From: a virus
Length of the DNA stretch: 51,637 nucleotides
Reading direction: 5' to 3' (one strand)
IMG/VR virus record: IMGVR_UViG_3300029953_000619
Span: 1 to 51,637 of that record
The notes under the pieces were generated by a model. The model was not told where the DNA came from. It worked only from the letters and a program-made list of their open reading frames with translations, and searched no databases. This document shows positions 18,227-25,108 of the stretch, piece after piece. The position numbers and the translations under genes are program-made. Each line of letters starts with the position of its first letter. Positions within the stretch are counted from its first letter, which is position 1.

Positions 18227-18275
18227 TGTCTGGACATTTGTCCTAGACAGTTCTATACTTGTCCTGACTATGACA
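18227..18275 (+). promoter_or_regulatory. Rightward promoter overlaid by three TGTC-GACA dyads
   Basis: Plus strand: -35 TGGACA (18231-18236), 17-base spacer, -10 TATACT (18254-18259). Three dyads TGTC...GACA lie at 18227-18236, 18239-18249 and 18260-18275, covering the -35, the spacer and the start region. This is how a repressor-controlled phage promoter would look. Confidence 0.6.
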
Positions 18276-18488
18276 CCGAATACACTGAAAACATTGAGGA
18301 AAATAAGGCACCGATTAATGCGACTTGAGGAAATGGCGTGCTGCACGGGCGGATTTGACAGCGAGATTGAAAAAATGGAGCATTACCGGGAGAAGACGCT
18401 TCAATTCATCATGCAGCAGATTGATGATGCTCACGCGGAGGGTCTCGGGCTTGGTAGGCATGAGGCTCAACAGGGGGATGCGCGATGA
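18270..18488 (+). CDS. Small helical protein before the replication gene
   Basis: 72 residues from the ATG at 18270 (MTPNTLKTLRKIRHRLMRLEEM), mostly helical with a Lys/Arg-rich N-terminus and a His/Gly-rich end. The frame is open further upstream, but the promoter at 18231-18259 makes this start likely, 10 bases after the -10. It overlaps 18485-18994 as ATGA. Function unknown. Confidence 0.55.
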   Translation: MTPNTLKTLRKIRHRLMRLEEMACCTGGFDSEIEKMEHYREKTLQFIMQQIDDAHAEGLGLGRHEAQQGDAR

Positions 18489-18994
18489 ACGGCTTTGCGT
18501 TGCTTTGGGGCAAGATCCTGGATTCGTCACTTTGGCGGCAGGAGTCGAAGGAAACAAGGCTGGTCTGGATTACCATGCTGGCCATGAAAAACAGTGAGGG
18601 GAAACTTTGGTCGTCGGTTGTCGGGCTGGCGGATCGGGCAAAGGTCACACTGGAGGAATGCAAAGAGGCCTTGGCAATTCTCTCGTCACCAGATGCCGAG
18701 GACACCAGCGGCGTGGACGAAGGCCGGAGGATTCGGCAGATACAAGGCGGCTGGGAGATTGTGAACCACGACATGTATCGATTCAGCACCGAAGCCAAGC
18801 GGGAATTTTGGCGGCAGCAAAAGGCGGAGCAAAGAGCGGCTGAGGCGGCAAAGAAGGCAAGGCGGAAGGGGCGGCGCAATACCGGCGATGACGGCAAACC
18901 GGCCAGCCATGCTTACAAGGCGAGGGAGCGGGCAGCAGTGGCCGAATACGAAAGGAGCGGCACCGGAGAGGCGGCACCGCTCAATGCTGGGTAA
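18485..18994 (+). CDS. Winged-helix replication-initiation-type protein (DnaD/DnaT-like)
   Basis: 169 residues. Residues 1-100 (LLWGKILDSSLWRQESKETR and LVWITMLAMKNSEGKLWSS, then a CKEALAILSSPD helix) match a phage winged-helix domain found at the N-terminus of replication or primosome-loading proteins. The rest is a basic, disordered tail rich in Lys, Ala and Arg. It probably helps recruit host replication proteins. It is followed by a hairpin and a converging operon. Confidence 0.75.
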   Translation: MNGFALLWGKILDSSLWRQESKETRLVWITMLAMKNSEGKLWSSVVGLADRAKVTLEECKEALAILSSPDAEDTSGVDEGRRIRQIQGGWEIVNHDMYRFSTEAKREFWRQQKAEQRAAEAAKKARRKGRRNTGDDGKPASHAYKARERAAVAEYERSGTGEAAPLNAG

Positions 18995-19000
18995 CATTTC

Positions 19001-19019
19001 CCCCGCTCCTAAAGCGGGG
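19001..19019. terminator. Hairpin between converging genes
   Basis: CCCCGCT (19001-19007), loop CCTAA, AGCGGGG (19013-19019): a 7-bp perfect GC-rich stem between the plus-strand gene ending at 18994 and the minus-strand gene ending at 19026. No T run follows on either side, so factor-independent termination may be weak. Confidence 0.45.
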
Positions 19020-19025
19020 TGATGG

Positions 19026-19238
19026 TCAGGCCGTGCAATGTTCGTAAGCTTTGCGCCGGCGCTCCATCTCCTGATTTTCTTCGGCCATGAATAATTGCTC
19101 GTGCCTGGCCTTGGCCTGCCTGGTTGCCAATTCTGCCGCTGCCAATGCCCTCCGGGCTTCATTCTCGGCTGTCCGGCAGGCGTTCAGTGATTCCTTTGCC
19201 CGGCGCAATCTGGTTTGGTTCTCAGTTTCGTTTTGCAT
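19026..19238 (-). CDS. Small coiled-coil protein
   Basis: 70 residues from ATG 19238 (MQNETENQTRLRRAKESLNA), almost entirely a charged Ala/Arg/Glu helix. The frame extends upstream, but this ATG follows the previous stop by 7 bases and has the usual A/T-rich leader. Last gene of a four-gene minus-strand operon. Function unknown. Confidence 0.55.
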   Translation of the reverse strand: MQNETENQTRLRRAKESLNACRTAENEARRALAAAELATRQAKARHEQLFMAEENQEMERRRKAYEHCTA

Positions 19239-19245
19239 AATATTG

Positions 19246-19503
19246 TCAATGGGTGGATTTAGGGGACTGGATGGCATAATCACCATCCGAACGGGTTTCA
19301 AACCACTTTGCGACCCCGTTTTTCACGATGGCGAATTGATTGCCGGTGTACCAGCGAGGCTCCCCGCCAACCCGGCGAAAGATTGCCCGAGGGAATAGGT
19401 GATGGCCTTTAGCTTCATCCTTGGCCGCTTGGCGGTCGGCGTGCCAGTCGGCAATTGCGAGTTGAGCCGCATTGGGGAGAATTGTTCCAAGTGGAGCTAT
19501 CAT
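19246..19503 (-). CDS. Small hypothetical protein
   Basis: 85 residues from ATG 19503 (MIAPLGTILPNAAQLAIADW). Helical start, then a beta-type second half with WYTGNQFAIVKNGVAKWFE. Its leader, CACCCCGCCAAATT just before the ATG, matches that of the gene at 19703 in the last 13 bases, which supports this start over upstream ones. No family recognised. Confidence 0.6.
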   Translation of the reverse strand: MIAPLGTILPNAAQLAIADWHADRQAAKDEAKGHHLFPRAIFRRVGGEPRWYTGNQFAIVKNGVAKWFETRSDGDYAIQSPKSTH

Positions 19504-19526
19504 AATTTGGCGGGGTGATGGGAGGG

Positions 19527-19703
19527 CTATAAGGTAATTTTCCACCCCGGATGGCTGAACACTGAATCTCCAATCCAGTGCTTTGGGGCCGGCAGCCATT
19601 TCTTGTGTACCTCGTCAAAATATGTCGAGGTCGATTTAATGATGAGGTGGGGAGACATATCAGCCAGGCCCAGGATGTTTTTAAAACGGTCAGGTTTTTT
19701 CAT
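19527..19703 (-). CDS. 58-residue protein
   Basis: A short frame starting MKKPDRFKNILGLADMSPHL and ending SHPGWKITL. It follows the previous stop by 12 bases and has the shared CCCCGCCAAATT leader. It contains several Trp, His and Lys residues. No known family; the precise operon fit supports it. Confidence 0.6.
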   Translation of the reverse strand: MKKPDRFKNILGLADMSPHLIIKSTSTYFDEVHKKWLPAPKHWIGDSVFSHPGWKITL

Positions 19704-19715
19704 AATTTGGCGGGG

Positions 19716-19862
19716 TTAAATTTTCTCGATTGCAAAATTGCCCGAATGCGTCCCGGTCAGCCGGTAGCCGAGCGTGAGAAGCCGGTTGCTACCCCAGCCG
19801 AGATATATAGAGCCGGAGATGATTCCTGCGAGCGTGGATTTGGCCTGTTGTTCGTTTGTCAT
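19716..19862 (-). CDS. 48-residue protein, first gene of the minus-strand operon
   Basis: Starts MTNEQQAKSTLAGIISGSIY and ends GNFAIEKI. The centre (LGWGSNRLLTLGYRL) could be amphipathic. It is first after the operator-promoter at 19903-19931. A small early regulator is possible but not shown. Confidence 0.55.
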   Translation of the reverse strand: MTNEQQAKSTLAGIISGSIYLGWGSNRLLTLGYRLTGTHSGNFAIEKI

Positions 19863-19902
19863 ATTTCAGTTTCGGTTAAATGTTTTTCGTTCCAACAGGG
19901 AC

Positions 19903-19931
19903 AATTTACTACAGGATAGTGAGCAATGCAA
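19903..19931 (-). promoter_or_regulatory. Leftward promoter with 17-bp operator
   Basis: Minus strand: -35 TTGCAT (19931-19926), 17-base spacer, -10 TAAATT (19908-19903). A 17-bp near-dyad, TTACTACAGGATAGTGA (19906-19922), fills the spacer and touches the -10. The matching site sits on the divergent promoter at 20049. Confidence 0.55.
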
Positions 19932-20048
19932 ACAAATAATGAATAAATCTTTTGGCGTTATTCCGTGCCCGTTTCCACTTTATACACCTGCAATCCGTCC
20001 AATGTTTGCAACGGTTTTAAAGCATTTGAAATTATTTTAACATTTTTG

Positions 20049-20076
20049 TTGCATTCTTACTACAGAATGGTAAAGT
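20049..20076 (+). promoter_or_regulatory. Rightward early promoter with matching operator
   Basis: Plus strand: -35 TTGCAT (20049-20054), 16-base spacer, -10 TAAAGT (20071-20076). The operator copy TTACTACAGAATGGTAA (20057-20073) differs from the one at 19906 at 3 of 17 positions. It would drive the long early operon starting at 20113, with a 30-base leader. Nothing else is evident in the 19863-20112 gap. Confidence 0.6.
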
Positions 20077-20112
20077 GATTGTGTTGGTAGAAACAATAAC
20101 ATTACTTTAGCT

Positions 20113-20355
20113 ATGAATATTTTAACCTCTCCCGTCCCTCATTGCGGAACCGTCCGCCTTGTCCGCTTTGTCCGGCCTGCCGGTGTCCCGACCTCGTTGT
20201 TGCTCGTCAAGGGCGATTACCACCCCGATGACGCGACCGTCATCCATTTTTGCCACGAATCTCCCCGCGTTGCGTACCGGGCATTCTCCACGATTGTGCG
20301 GGCCAAAAATAACGACCGCCGCAAAATCACCCTTCCCAAAATTTGCAGCAACTAA
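20113..20355 (+). CDS. Small hypothetical protein, first early gene
   Basis: 80 residues (MNILTSPVPHCGTVRLVRF), beta-rich, with a basic C-terminus (NNDRRKITLPKI). It follows the operator-controlled promoter directly, so it is probably expressed first after infection or induction. I do not recognise the family. Confidence 0.6.
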   Translation: MNILTSPVPHCGTVRLVRFVRPAGVPTSLLLVKGDYHPDDATVIHFCHESPRVAYRAFSTIVRAKNNDRRKITLPKICSN

Positions 20356-20389
20356 CCCCACAATTTAACCAAATAACCAAAATAACATT

Positions 20390-20803
20390 ATGCAAGCCAT
20401 CATCACAAAATTCCTGCCCGCCACAAACTTCAAAGGCAGCCGCATCAAAGCCATTTGCGAGCGCGGCAGTATCACCATCAGCGCGGACAGCGCATTGAGC
20501 GGCGAACATGCCCACATTGCCGCCGTCAACGCGCTGGTTGCCAAATTCGTCAAAGAGGATAAGGCGCGTTACGGGGACGAGCGCAACCCGTGGCAGTGCG
20601 TCCGCGCCTGCGGGCAATTGCCGAACGGCGATTATGCGCACGTCGCCGCCGATCCTGAAAAGCAGGTGATTGTGGAATTTCCGAATCACGACGAAAAGAC
20701 GCGGTTTAAAACCTACCTCAAAGACATTCAGGCGACTACTTCGACAGTCACCGGGCTATCCGCCGGCCTTGGTTGCTCGTCCCTCCGGCATGTCCTGATT
20801 TGA
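20390..20803 (+). CDS. Conserved small phage protein, MQAIITKFLPATN type
   Basis: 137 residues. The N-terminus reads MQAIITKFLPATNFKGSRIK, then AICERGSITI. I recall similar openings in small early proteins from environmental phage and Verrucomicrobiota-type contigs. The leader is AC-rich without a Shine-Dalgarno box and the ATG is preceded by ATT. It is followed by an 8-bp hairpin at 20816-20839. Function unknown. Confidence 0.65.
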   Translation: MQAIITKFLPATNFKGSRIKAICERGSITISADSALSGEHAHIAAVNALVAKFVKEDKARYGDERNPWQCVRACGQLPNGDYAHVAADPEKQVIVEFPNHDEKTRFKTYLKDIQATTSTVTGLSAGLGCSSLRHVLI

Positions 20804-20815
20804 ATCCCCCGAAAT

Positions 20816-20839
20816 CGCCGGGCGCGTGAGTGCCCGGCG
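20816..20839 (+). other. Perfect 8-bp stem hairpin after the 20390 gene
   Basis: CGCCGGGC (20816-20823), 8-base loop, GCCCGGCG (20832-20839). No T run follows. It may be a partial terminator, an RNA-processing site or a stabiliser between early genes. Confidence 0.5.
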
Positions 20840-20852
20840 CGGTCGGTGAATA

Positions 20853-20892
20853 CAAACCAAACAGCCGGGCGACCGGCGGAAAGAAAAATATG
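20853..20892 (+). repeat. 40-nt leader repeat, copy 1
   Basis: Ends with the ATG of the 20890 gene. It holds GCCGG-GCGA-CCGGC (20864-20877), a stem with a GNRA tetraloop, then GGAAAG and an A-rich run. Copy 2 lies at 21121-21160 and differs only by two single-base indels. It is probably a shared translation or stability element. Confidence 0.7.
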
Positions 20893-21087
20893 AAAACGAT
20901 TAAGCCTGTTGAAAAATTGACGGAGAAAAACTCGCCCGTTGGAAAACGAATTGTGTCGGGGGCCTATGGTGCCGGTCTTTGTATTGGAGCAACTAAGAAC
21001 TTCTTGGCCGTTGAGTTTGACAGTGGTGTTGAAACCACAGTTGACCGGAGTGGCAACCTTCATTTTGAGCGTCCCGCAAAATATTAA
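20890..21087 (+). CDS. Small hypothetical protein
   Basis: 65 residues from the ATG that ends the leader repeat (MKTIKPVEKLTEKNSPVGK). Lys-rich start, then a beta-type segment (FLAVEFDSGVETTVD). The ORF can be extended upstream, but that extension runs through the leader hairpins. Function unknown. Confidence 0.6.
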   Translation: MKTIKPVEKLTEKNSPVGKRIVSGAYGAGLCIGATKNFLAVEFDSGVETTVDRSGNLHFERPAKY

Positions 21088-21120
21088 CTACCTCCTCCCG
21101 GTTCGCCGGGGAATAAAAAC

Positions 21121-21160
21121 CAAACCAACAGCCGGGCGACCGGCGGAAAGAAAAAATATG
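21121..21160 (+). repeat. 40-nt leader repeat, copy 2
   Basis: Same GCCGG-GCGA-CCGGC hairpin (21131-21144), GGAAAG and A-run as copy 1, ending at the ATG of the 21158 gene. Just upstream, CCCGG-TTCG-CCGGG (21097-21110) is a second hairpin with a UUCG tetraloop. Another CCCGGC stem (21508-21525) precedes the 21536 gene. Confidence 0.7.
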
Positions 21161-21280
21161 GCAACTAAAAAAGTAAATATCAAAAACAAAAACGCTGGAA
21201 TCCGCAATGCTTTTTACCAGTCCACCGGCCGCAAGGCAAAAACGTTGCGGGAAGCAAAAGCCTATTTCGGGATCAAGTAA
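21158..21280 (+). CDS. 40-residue basic protein
   Basis: Starts MATKKVNIKNKNAGIRNAFY and ends ALTREAK-like Lys/Ala residues before YFGIK. Basic and helical, so it may bind nucleic acid. The duplicated leader at its start codon is the best evidence for it. Confidence 0.55.
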   Translation: MATKKVNIKNKNAGIRNAFYQSTGRKAKTLREAKAYFGIK

Positions 21281-21297
21281 CCCCTGGCCAATCCTCC

Positions 21298-21531
21298 ATG
21301 AAACACACATTCGCCATAGAAGTCAAAAGGGGCATTACCGCGGCACGGCTTAAAGCATGCATAGATGCTTATGTCAGGTTGCACTTTGACGCGCAAGCCC
21401 CAGGCGTTCCGGGTGCAATCCATTTGAAATCGTCGCGGCTCCTGTCCGAAACAAACGAAACCAAAACAATCGAAATTGAATCCGAGTTCGTACAAACCCA
21501 ACCCCCTCCCGGCGGGCAAGCCGGGGAATAA
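21298..21531 (+). CDS. Small hypothetical protein
   Basis: 77 residues (MKHTFAIEVKRGITAARLKA) with a mixed alpha/beta start and a Pro/Gly-rich end (TQPPPGGQAGE) whose coding bases form the hairpin at 21508-21525. No family recognised. Confidence 0.55.
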   Translation: MKHTFAIEVKRGITAARLKACIDAYVRLHFDAQAPGVPGAIHLKSSRLLSETNETKTIEIESEFVQTQPPPGGQAGE

Positions 21532-21535
21532 AATT

Positions 21536-21859
21536 ATGAATAAAATCGAACACACTCCGCCACCTTTGGCGCAACCCCTATCATTTGGCATGACCCCATG
21601 GCACATGGGGGCCGACAATGATGGATGCTGGGGAATCTGGACACGCAAATGCGAAAAGCCCGGCAGCCTGAATCATTTTGCGATTGCGGTTGGAATCCAG
21701 GACGAGCGCGAAGCCGCTTTCATCGCCACCGCCTGCAATGAACACGCCGCGCTGGTGGCTGTGGCCGAGGCGGCGCGCAACCTGACGTCCGACAACGGCG
21801 GGCGCGCGCTGGATGCCGCGCTGGCGCGTTTGGCCGAGGTACAGGGAGGTGCAAAATGA
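21536..21859 (+). CDS. Small hypothetical early protein
   Basis: 107 residues from ATG 21536 (MNKIEHTPPPLAQPLSFGMT). The middle holds WGIWTRKCEKPGSLNHFAIA and DEREAAFIATACNEHAALVA, the latter a helix pattern common in small phage early proteins. It overlaps the next gene as ATGA. Function unknown. Confidence 0.65.
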   Translation: MNKIEHTPPPLAQPLSFGMTPWHMGADNDGCWGIWTRKCEKPGSLNHFAIAVGIQDEREAAFIATACNEHAALVAVAEAARNLTSDNGGRALDAALARLAEVQGGAK

Positions 21860-22074
21860 GCGCACCACTTTACACCGTGCGCCACACACCGGCGACACTA
21901 ACCGCGAATGAGCGTTATTACGCCAAACGCGGCGACGAGGCGGAAATGCTGCCGTGCGCGACGCCAAACGAGGCGCTTGAAATCTCCACGTTCCTCAACG
22001 AGCCGCATCGGGCGGCGGAACTATCCGCCATGTTTTGGCGCGAATTTCCAGGCAAAATTGACCCCCTAAAATAG
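21856..22074 (+). CDS. Small hypothetical early protein
   Basis: 72 residues (MSAPLYTVRHTPATLTANER) with an Ala/Glu-rich helical half. The start is fixed by the ATGA overlap. No motif recognised. It is last before the regulator's promoter. Confidence 0.55.
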   Translation: MSAPLYTVRHTPATLTANERYYAKRGDEAEMLPCATPNEALEISTFLNEPHRAAELSAMFWREFPGKIDPLK

Positions 22075-22087
22075 TCGCTTAATTCTT

Positions 22088-22115
22088 TTGACATCTCACT
22101 AATCCGTGGTACTAT
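22088..22115 (+). promoter_or_regulatory. Promoter of the XRE regulator
   Basis: -35 TTGACA (22088-22093), 16-base spacer, -10 TACTAT (22110-22115), then 7 bases to the ATG at 22123. The mRNA would be leaderless or nearly so. Confidence 0.6.
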
Positions 22116-22122
22116 TTTGAAA

Positions 22123-22308
22123 ATGAAAACATTCCAAGACAAAATCACCCAAGCGCGTGCGCGTGCGGGGCTGAACCAAGAGCAGACAGCCGCACTGTTG
22201 GACGTGTCCCAGCAAGCCGTGTCAAAGTGGTGTGCGGGCGTCTGTGAGCCGTCAAAGTTGATGCAAAACGCGGTTCTCGAAAAACTCAAAGCGAAAGGAA
22301 CAAAATGA
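22123..22308 (+). CDS. XRE-family helix-turn-helix regulator
   Basis: 61 residues. The helix-turn-helix region is MKTFQDKITQARARAGLNQE, then QTAALLDVSQQAVSKWCAG, a typical XRE domain of Cro/CI type with no separate oligomerisation domain. It has its own promoter, so it may be expressed apart from the early operon. It is a good candidate to bind the TTACTA operators at 19906 and 20057, but no binding data exist. An in-frame TTG at 22117 is an alternative start. Confidence 0.85.
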   Translation: MKTFQDKITQARARAGLNQEQTAALLDVSQQAVSKWCAGVCEPSKLMQNAVLEKLKAKGTK

Positions 22309-22514
22309 CCATCCCCAGCGACAACAACCCTTTGAAGGACCACGGCGACGCTGACGACCTGTCCCGCGAGGGCATCAGCGAACCTCATCCGCTGCCCGAG
22401 GATTATTACCACGACCAAAACCACAAGGACAGCATCTGCATTTTTTGCTGGGTGATTGTCGCCTCGCTGGTGCTGGGACTGGTCATGTTGATCGCGCATT
22501 TTTTCAGCAAATAA
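22305..22514 (+). CDS. Small membrane protein
   Basis: 69 residues. The first 40 are hydrophilic (MTIPSDNNPLKDHGDADD), followed by one transmembrane helix (ICIFCWVIVASLVLGLVMLI). It overlaps the XRE gene as ATGA. A single-span early membrane protein might be a superinfection-exclusion factor, but this is a guess. Confidence 0.65.
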   Translation: MTIPSDNNPLKDHGDADDLSREGISEPHPLPEDYYHDQNHKDSICIFCWVIVASLVLGLVMLIAHFFSK

Positions 22515-22543
22515 TTTCGGTAAACCATTAACAAAAAAATATT

Positions 22544-22885
22544 ATGGGACTGGACACTTCACACAACTGTTGGCATGGACCTTATTCGTCATTTAACAAC
22601 TTTCGGCGCAGCATCATGCTGGCCCTTGGAAATCCACCGCTTGACAGCATGGAGGGTTTTGGGGGCAATACCCCTTGGTCCGAGATTAAGGACAAATCGC
22701 TAAACGCGCTGCTGAATCATTCGGATTGCGACGGCAAAATTGACAAGGAGGGCTGCCGCGAATTGGCCTTGGCGATTGAAAAGGCGTTGCCCCTCTTTAA
22801 TGATGAGACTCGGCGCAAGGCTGCCCGATTCGCAGCAGGATTGCTTGAAGCGGCAATGCTGGGGGAAGATGTTATTTTCAATTAA
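22544..22885 (+). CDS. MGLDTSHNCWHGPYSSF family protein, copy 1
   Basis: 113 residues opening MGLDTSHNCWHGPYSSFNNF and carrying LLNHSDCDGKID in the middle. The family is widespread in phages as I remember it, with unknown function; the conserved Cys, His and Asp residues suggest a metal site or enzyme. A paralogue lies at 29161-29499. The leader is A-rich and ends in ATTATG. Confidence 0.75.
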   Translation: MGLDTSHNCWHGPYSSFNNFRRSIMLALGNPPLDSMEGFGGNTPWSEIKDKSLNALLNHSDCDGKIDKEGCRELALAIEKALPLFNDETRRKAARFAAGLLEAAMLGEDVIFN

Positions 22886-22971
22886 TCACGGTTGCGCGTG
22901 CCTTCTCACGCGCTCATTAACCAGAGTGCCGATTACGGCATTCCGTTTAGCGAAACAAAAACATTACATTT

Positions 22972-24186
22972 ATGAGCGATACCAAAACCATTGAATTAGA
23001 AATTGTCGAGACCGATCAAAAGCTGGCTCAAGCCGCCCAGCAAACTGGACTGGAAAAGCCCGCAACATCACAACTTGTGGCCGCATTCCAGCCGATTTAC
23101 GCGAAAGCCCGGACGGCGATTGATGCCGCCAAGGGCGTGGCTGAATCTGTGAAAGACGCAACGTGCGTCACGCAGATTCGCAAATCCCGCGAATGCCGTC
23201 TGGCGATTCGCGCCGTGCGCATCGAGAGCGAGAAAACGCGCGTGGCGCAAAAGCAGCACGCCCTGCTTTACGGAAAAGCGGTTGATGGGTTTCATAACAT
23301 CCTCATGGCCGACTTGTCCCCGGTGGAAACAGCTTTGCAGGAGGCGGAGGACTTCGCGGAGCGCGCCGAAGCCGCGCGCTTGTCGGAACTCAAGGCCGAG
23401 CGCGAAAAGGTCTTGCTGCCGCTGCTGGAATCGCCGGTTGTGACCGACCTGTCAATCCTCACGGAAAGCGATTTTGCCAAGCTGGTGGCCTACGCCAAGC
23501 TTTTGAAGCAAGCCAAGATCGAAGCCGCAGCGAAGGCGGAGGCCGAAGCCAAGGCCAAAGCCGAGGCGGAACGGTTGGAACGTGAGCGCATCGCCGCCGA
23601 AAATGCCCGGTTGAAAGCGGAGGCCGAAGCCCGCGAAGCCGCTGCCAAAGCGGAGCGCGAGGAAGCCGCCCGCAAGCTGGCCGAGGAACGCGCGGCGGCG
23701 GAAGCGGCTCGCAAGCTGGCTGAGGAAACGGCCCGCAAAGAGCGGGAGGCCATCGAGGCGAAGGCCAAGGCCGAACGCGCGGCGGCGGAAGCCAAGGCGC
23801 GGGAAGAACGCCTTGCCGCCGAAGCGCAAGCGCGGAAGGAGCGGGAACGGTTGCAGGCCATCGCGGATGAAGAGCGCAAGAAGCTCGCTGCCGCCGAAGC
23901 TGCCGCCAAGGCTTTGCGCGACGCCGAGGCCAAGCGGGTGGCTGATGCCGAAGCGGAAGCCAAGCGCCTGCGGGACGCGGAAGCCAAGCGATCCGCCGAG
24001 GTTGCCGCCGCCGCACGGAAAGCCGCCGCCGCGCCGGACAATGCCAAGGCAAAGGCATTCGCGGAACACCTGCGGGCCATGGACCTGCCGAAGTTCAACG
24101 CGAAGGCATTCGACCTGCTGCCCTCCAAAATCGAGGCTCTGGCCAAGTGGGTCGAGTCGCAAATCTCAACCGGGGAGCTACTGTGA
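22972..24186 (+). CDS. Long coiled-coil protein beside the recombination genes
   Basis: 404 residues. Residues about 1-170 are globular; residues about 175-350 are an uninterrupted Ala/Glu/Lys/Arg coiled coil; the C-terminal 50 (FAEHLRAMDLPKFNAKAFD) are globular again. It sits directly upstream of the ERF gene with GTGA overlap, where phages often carry a partner protein of the annealing system. Role otherwise unknown. Confidence 0.65.
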   Translation: MSDTKTIELEIVETDQKLAQAAQQTGLEKPATSQLVAAFQPIYAKARTAIDAAKGVAESVKDATCVTQIRKSRECRLAIRAVRIESEKTRVAQKQHALLYGKAVDGFHNILMADLSPVETALQEAEDFAERAEAARLSELKAEREKVLLPLLESPVVTDLSILTESDFAKLVAYAKLLKQAKIEAAAKAEAEAKAKAEAERLERERIAAENARLKAEAEAREAAAKAEREEAARKLAEERAAAEAARKLAEETARKEREAIEAKAKAERAAAEAKAREERLAAEAQARKERERLQAIADEERKKLAAAEAAAKALRDAEAKRVADAEAEAKRLRDAEAKRSAEVAAAARKAAAAPDNAKAKAFAEHLRAMDLPKFNAKAFDLLPSKIEALAKWVESQISTGELL

Positions 24187-24917
24187 AACCAGCCAGCGAA
24201 ATAGCGGTCGTCGAGCCTCAAGCGGTGGCGATTACCGGACCTGCTCCGCAACTGTCCATCCAAGCCGCCTTTCAAGCCATCATTTCCGGCGACCTGTCGC
24301 ATGAGAAGCTGGAAATCATCCAAAAATTGCTGGCCATGGATGCCGAAAAGCAGTTCATCCAAGCCTACAACCGAATGATGGGGCGCATCCCGATCATCGA
24401 GGCCAAGAGCGTTATCCCGAATCGCGGGAAGTACGCCAAATTTGAGCACATCATGGAAATCATTTTGCCGATTTTGAAGAGCGAAGGGTTTGCCCTTTCC
24501 TTCACCAGCGAAATGATTGAAACCAATCCCCCGAAGATCAAGGCGACTTGCACCATTTCGCACACGGGCGGGCATAGCCGCTCGGGTTCATTCACCTGCC
24601 GTGTCGGCGGGCGGTCTGACTCGGATACCCAGTCCGATTGCAAAGCCGCCACCACGGCCAAGCGCAACGCCATGAACCAGCTTTTAAACATCGTCATCAC
24701 CCAGGACGTAATGACCGAGGAGCATGATGCCGGGATGGAATCGGAAAACTTCATCGACACGGCGAAGGCGGCGGAGTTTGAAGAGCGGTTGCTGGCCACG
24801 GGCAGCGACTTGGACGCCTTCCTAAAATGGGTTGACGCGCCGAATTTTGCGCGATTGCCCATCGCCAAGCTGGCCGACATTGAAAGCATGATTCGGCGGA
24901 AGGAGAAAACATCATGA
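24183..24917 (+). CDS. ERF-family single-strand annealing protein
   Basis: 244 residues from GTG 24183 (KPASEIAVVEPQ), overlapping the previous stop as GTGA. ERF-type motifs: YAKFEHIMEIILPILKSEGF, then GGHSRSGSFTCRVGG, then SDTQSDCKAATTAKRNAMNQ, then LLNIVITQDVM. It would anneal complementary single strands left by the exonuclease at 25105, forming a Red-like pair. Confidence 0.85.
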   Translation: MKPASEIAVVEPQAVAITGPAPQLSIQAAFQAIISGDLSHEKLEIIQKLLAMDAEKQFIQAYNRMMGRIPIIEAKSVIPNRGKYAKFEHIMEIILPILKSEGFALSFTSEMIETNPPKIKATCTISHTGGHSRSGSFTCRVGGRSDSDTQSDCKAATTAKRNAMNQLLNIVITQDVMTEEHDAGMESENFIDTAKAAEFEERLLATGSDLDAFLKWVDAPNFARLPIAKLADIESMIRRKEKTS

Positions 24918-25108
24918 AGGGCAAACGCATTAAAACCTTTGAGCAGTTGGCCAAGGCGGCGGACGAGCGCAAAAGCATCGTTTGGGGCAGTACAAACTAC
25001 AAAGGCTGGAAGCCGACCCCGGCCATGTGGGCATTGAATTGGAGCGGCGGTTTTATTCGGAACGTTTTGCATTGCGGCATGTGGATTTACAAAAAGGCCA
25101 AACAATGA
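24914..25108 (+). CDS. Small protein inside the recombination operon
   Basis: 64 residues (MKGKRIKTFEQLAKAADERK), with a WGSTNYKGWKPTPAMWALNW aromatic segment. It overlaps both neighbours as ATGA and sits between the annealing protein and the exonuclease. It may assist them, but the function is unknown. Confidence 0.65.
   Translation: MKGKRIKTFEQLAKAADERKSIVWGSTNYKGWKPTPAMWALNWSGGFIRNVLHCGMWIYKKAKQ

Noticed and set aside
19001-19019. Strong bidirectional terminator
   Set aside because: The stem is good but no T run follows on either strand, so it is listed with modest confidence.
23452-24575. Long minus-strand ORFs opposite the coiled-coil and ERF genes
   Set aside because: Produced by the repetitive Ala/Glu/Lys coding; they antisense two recognisable genes.
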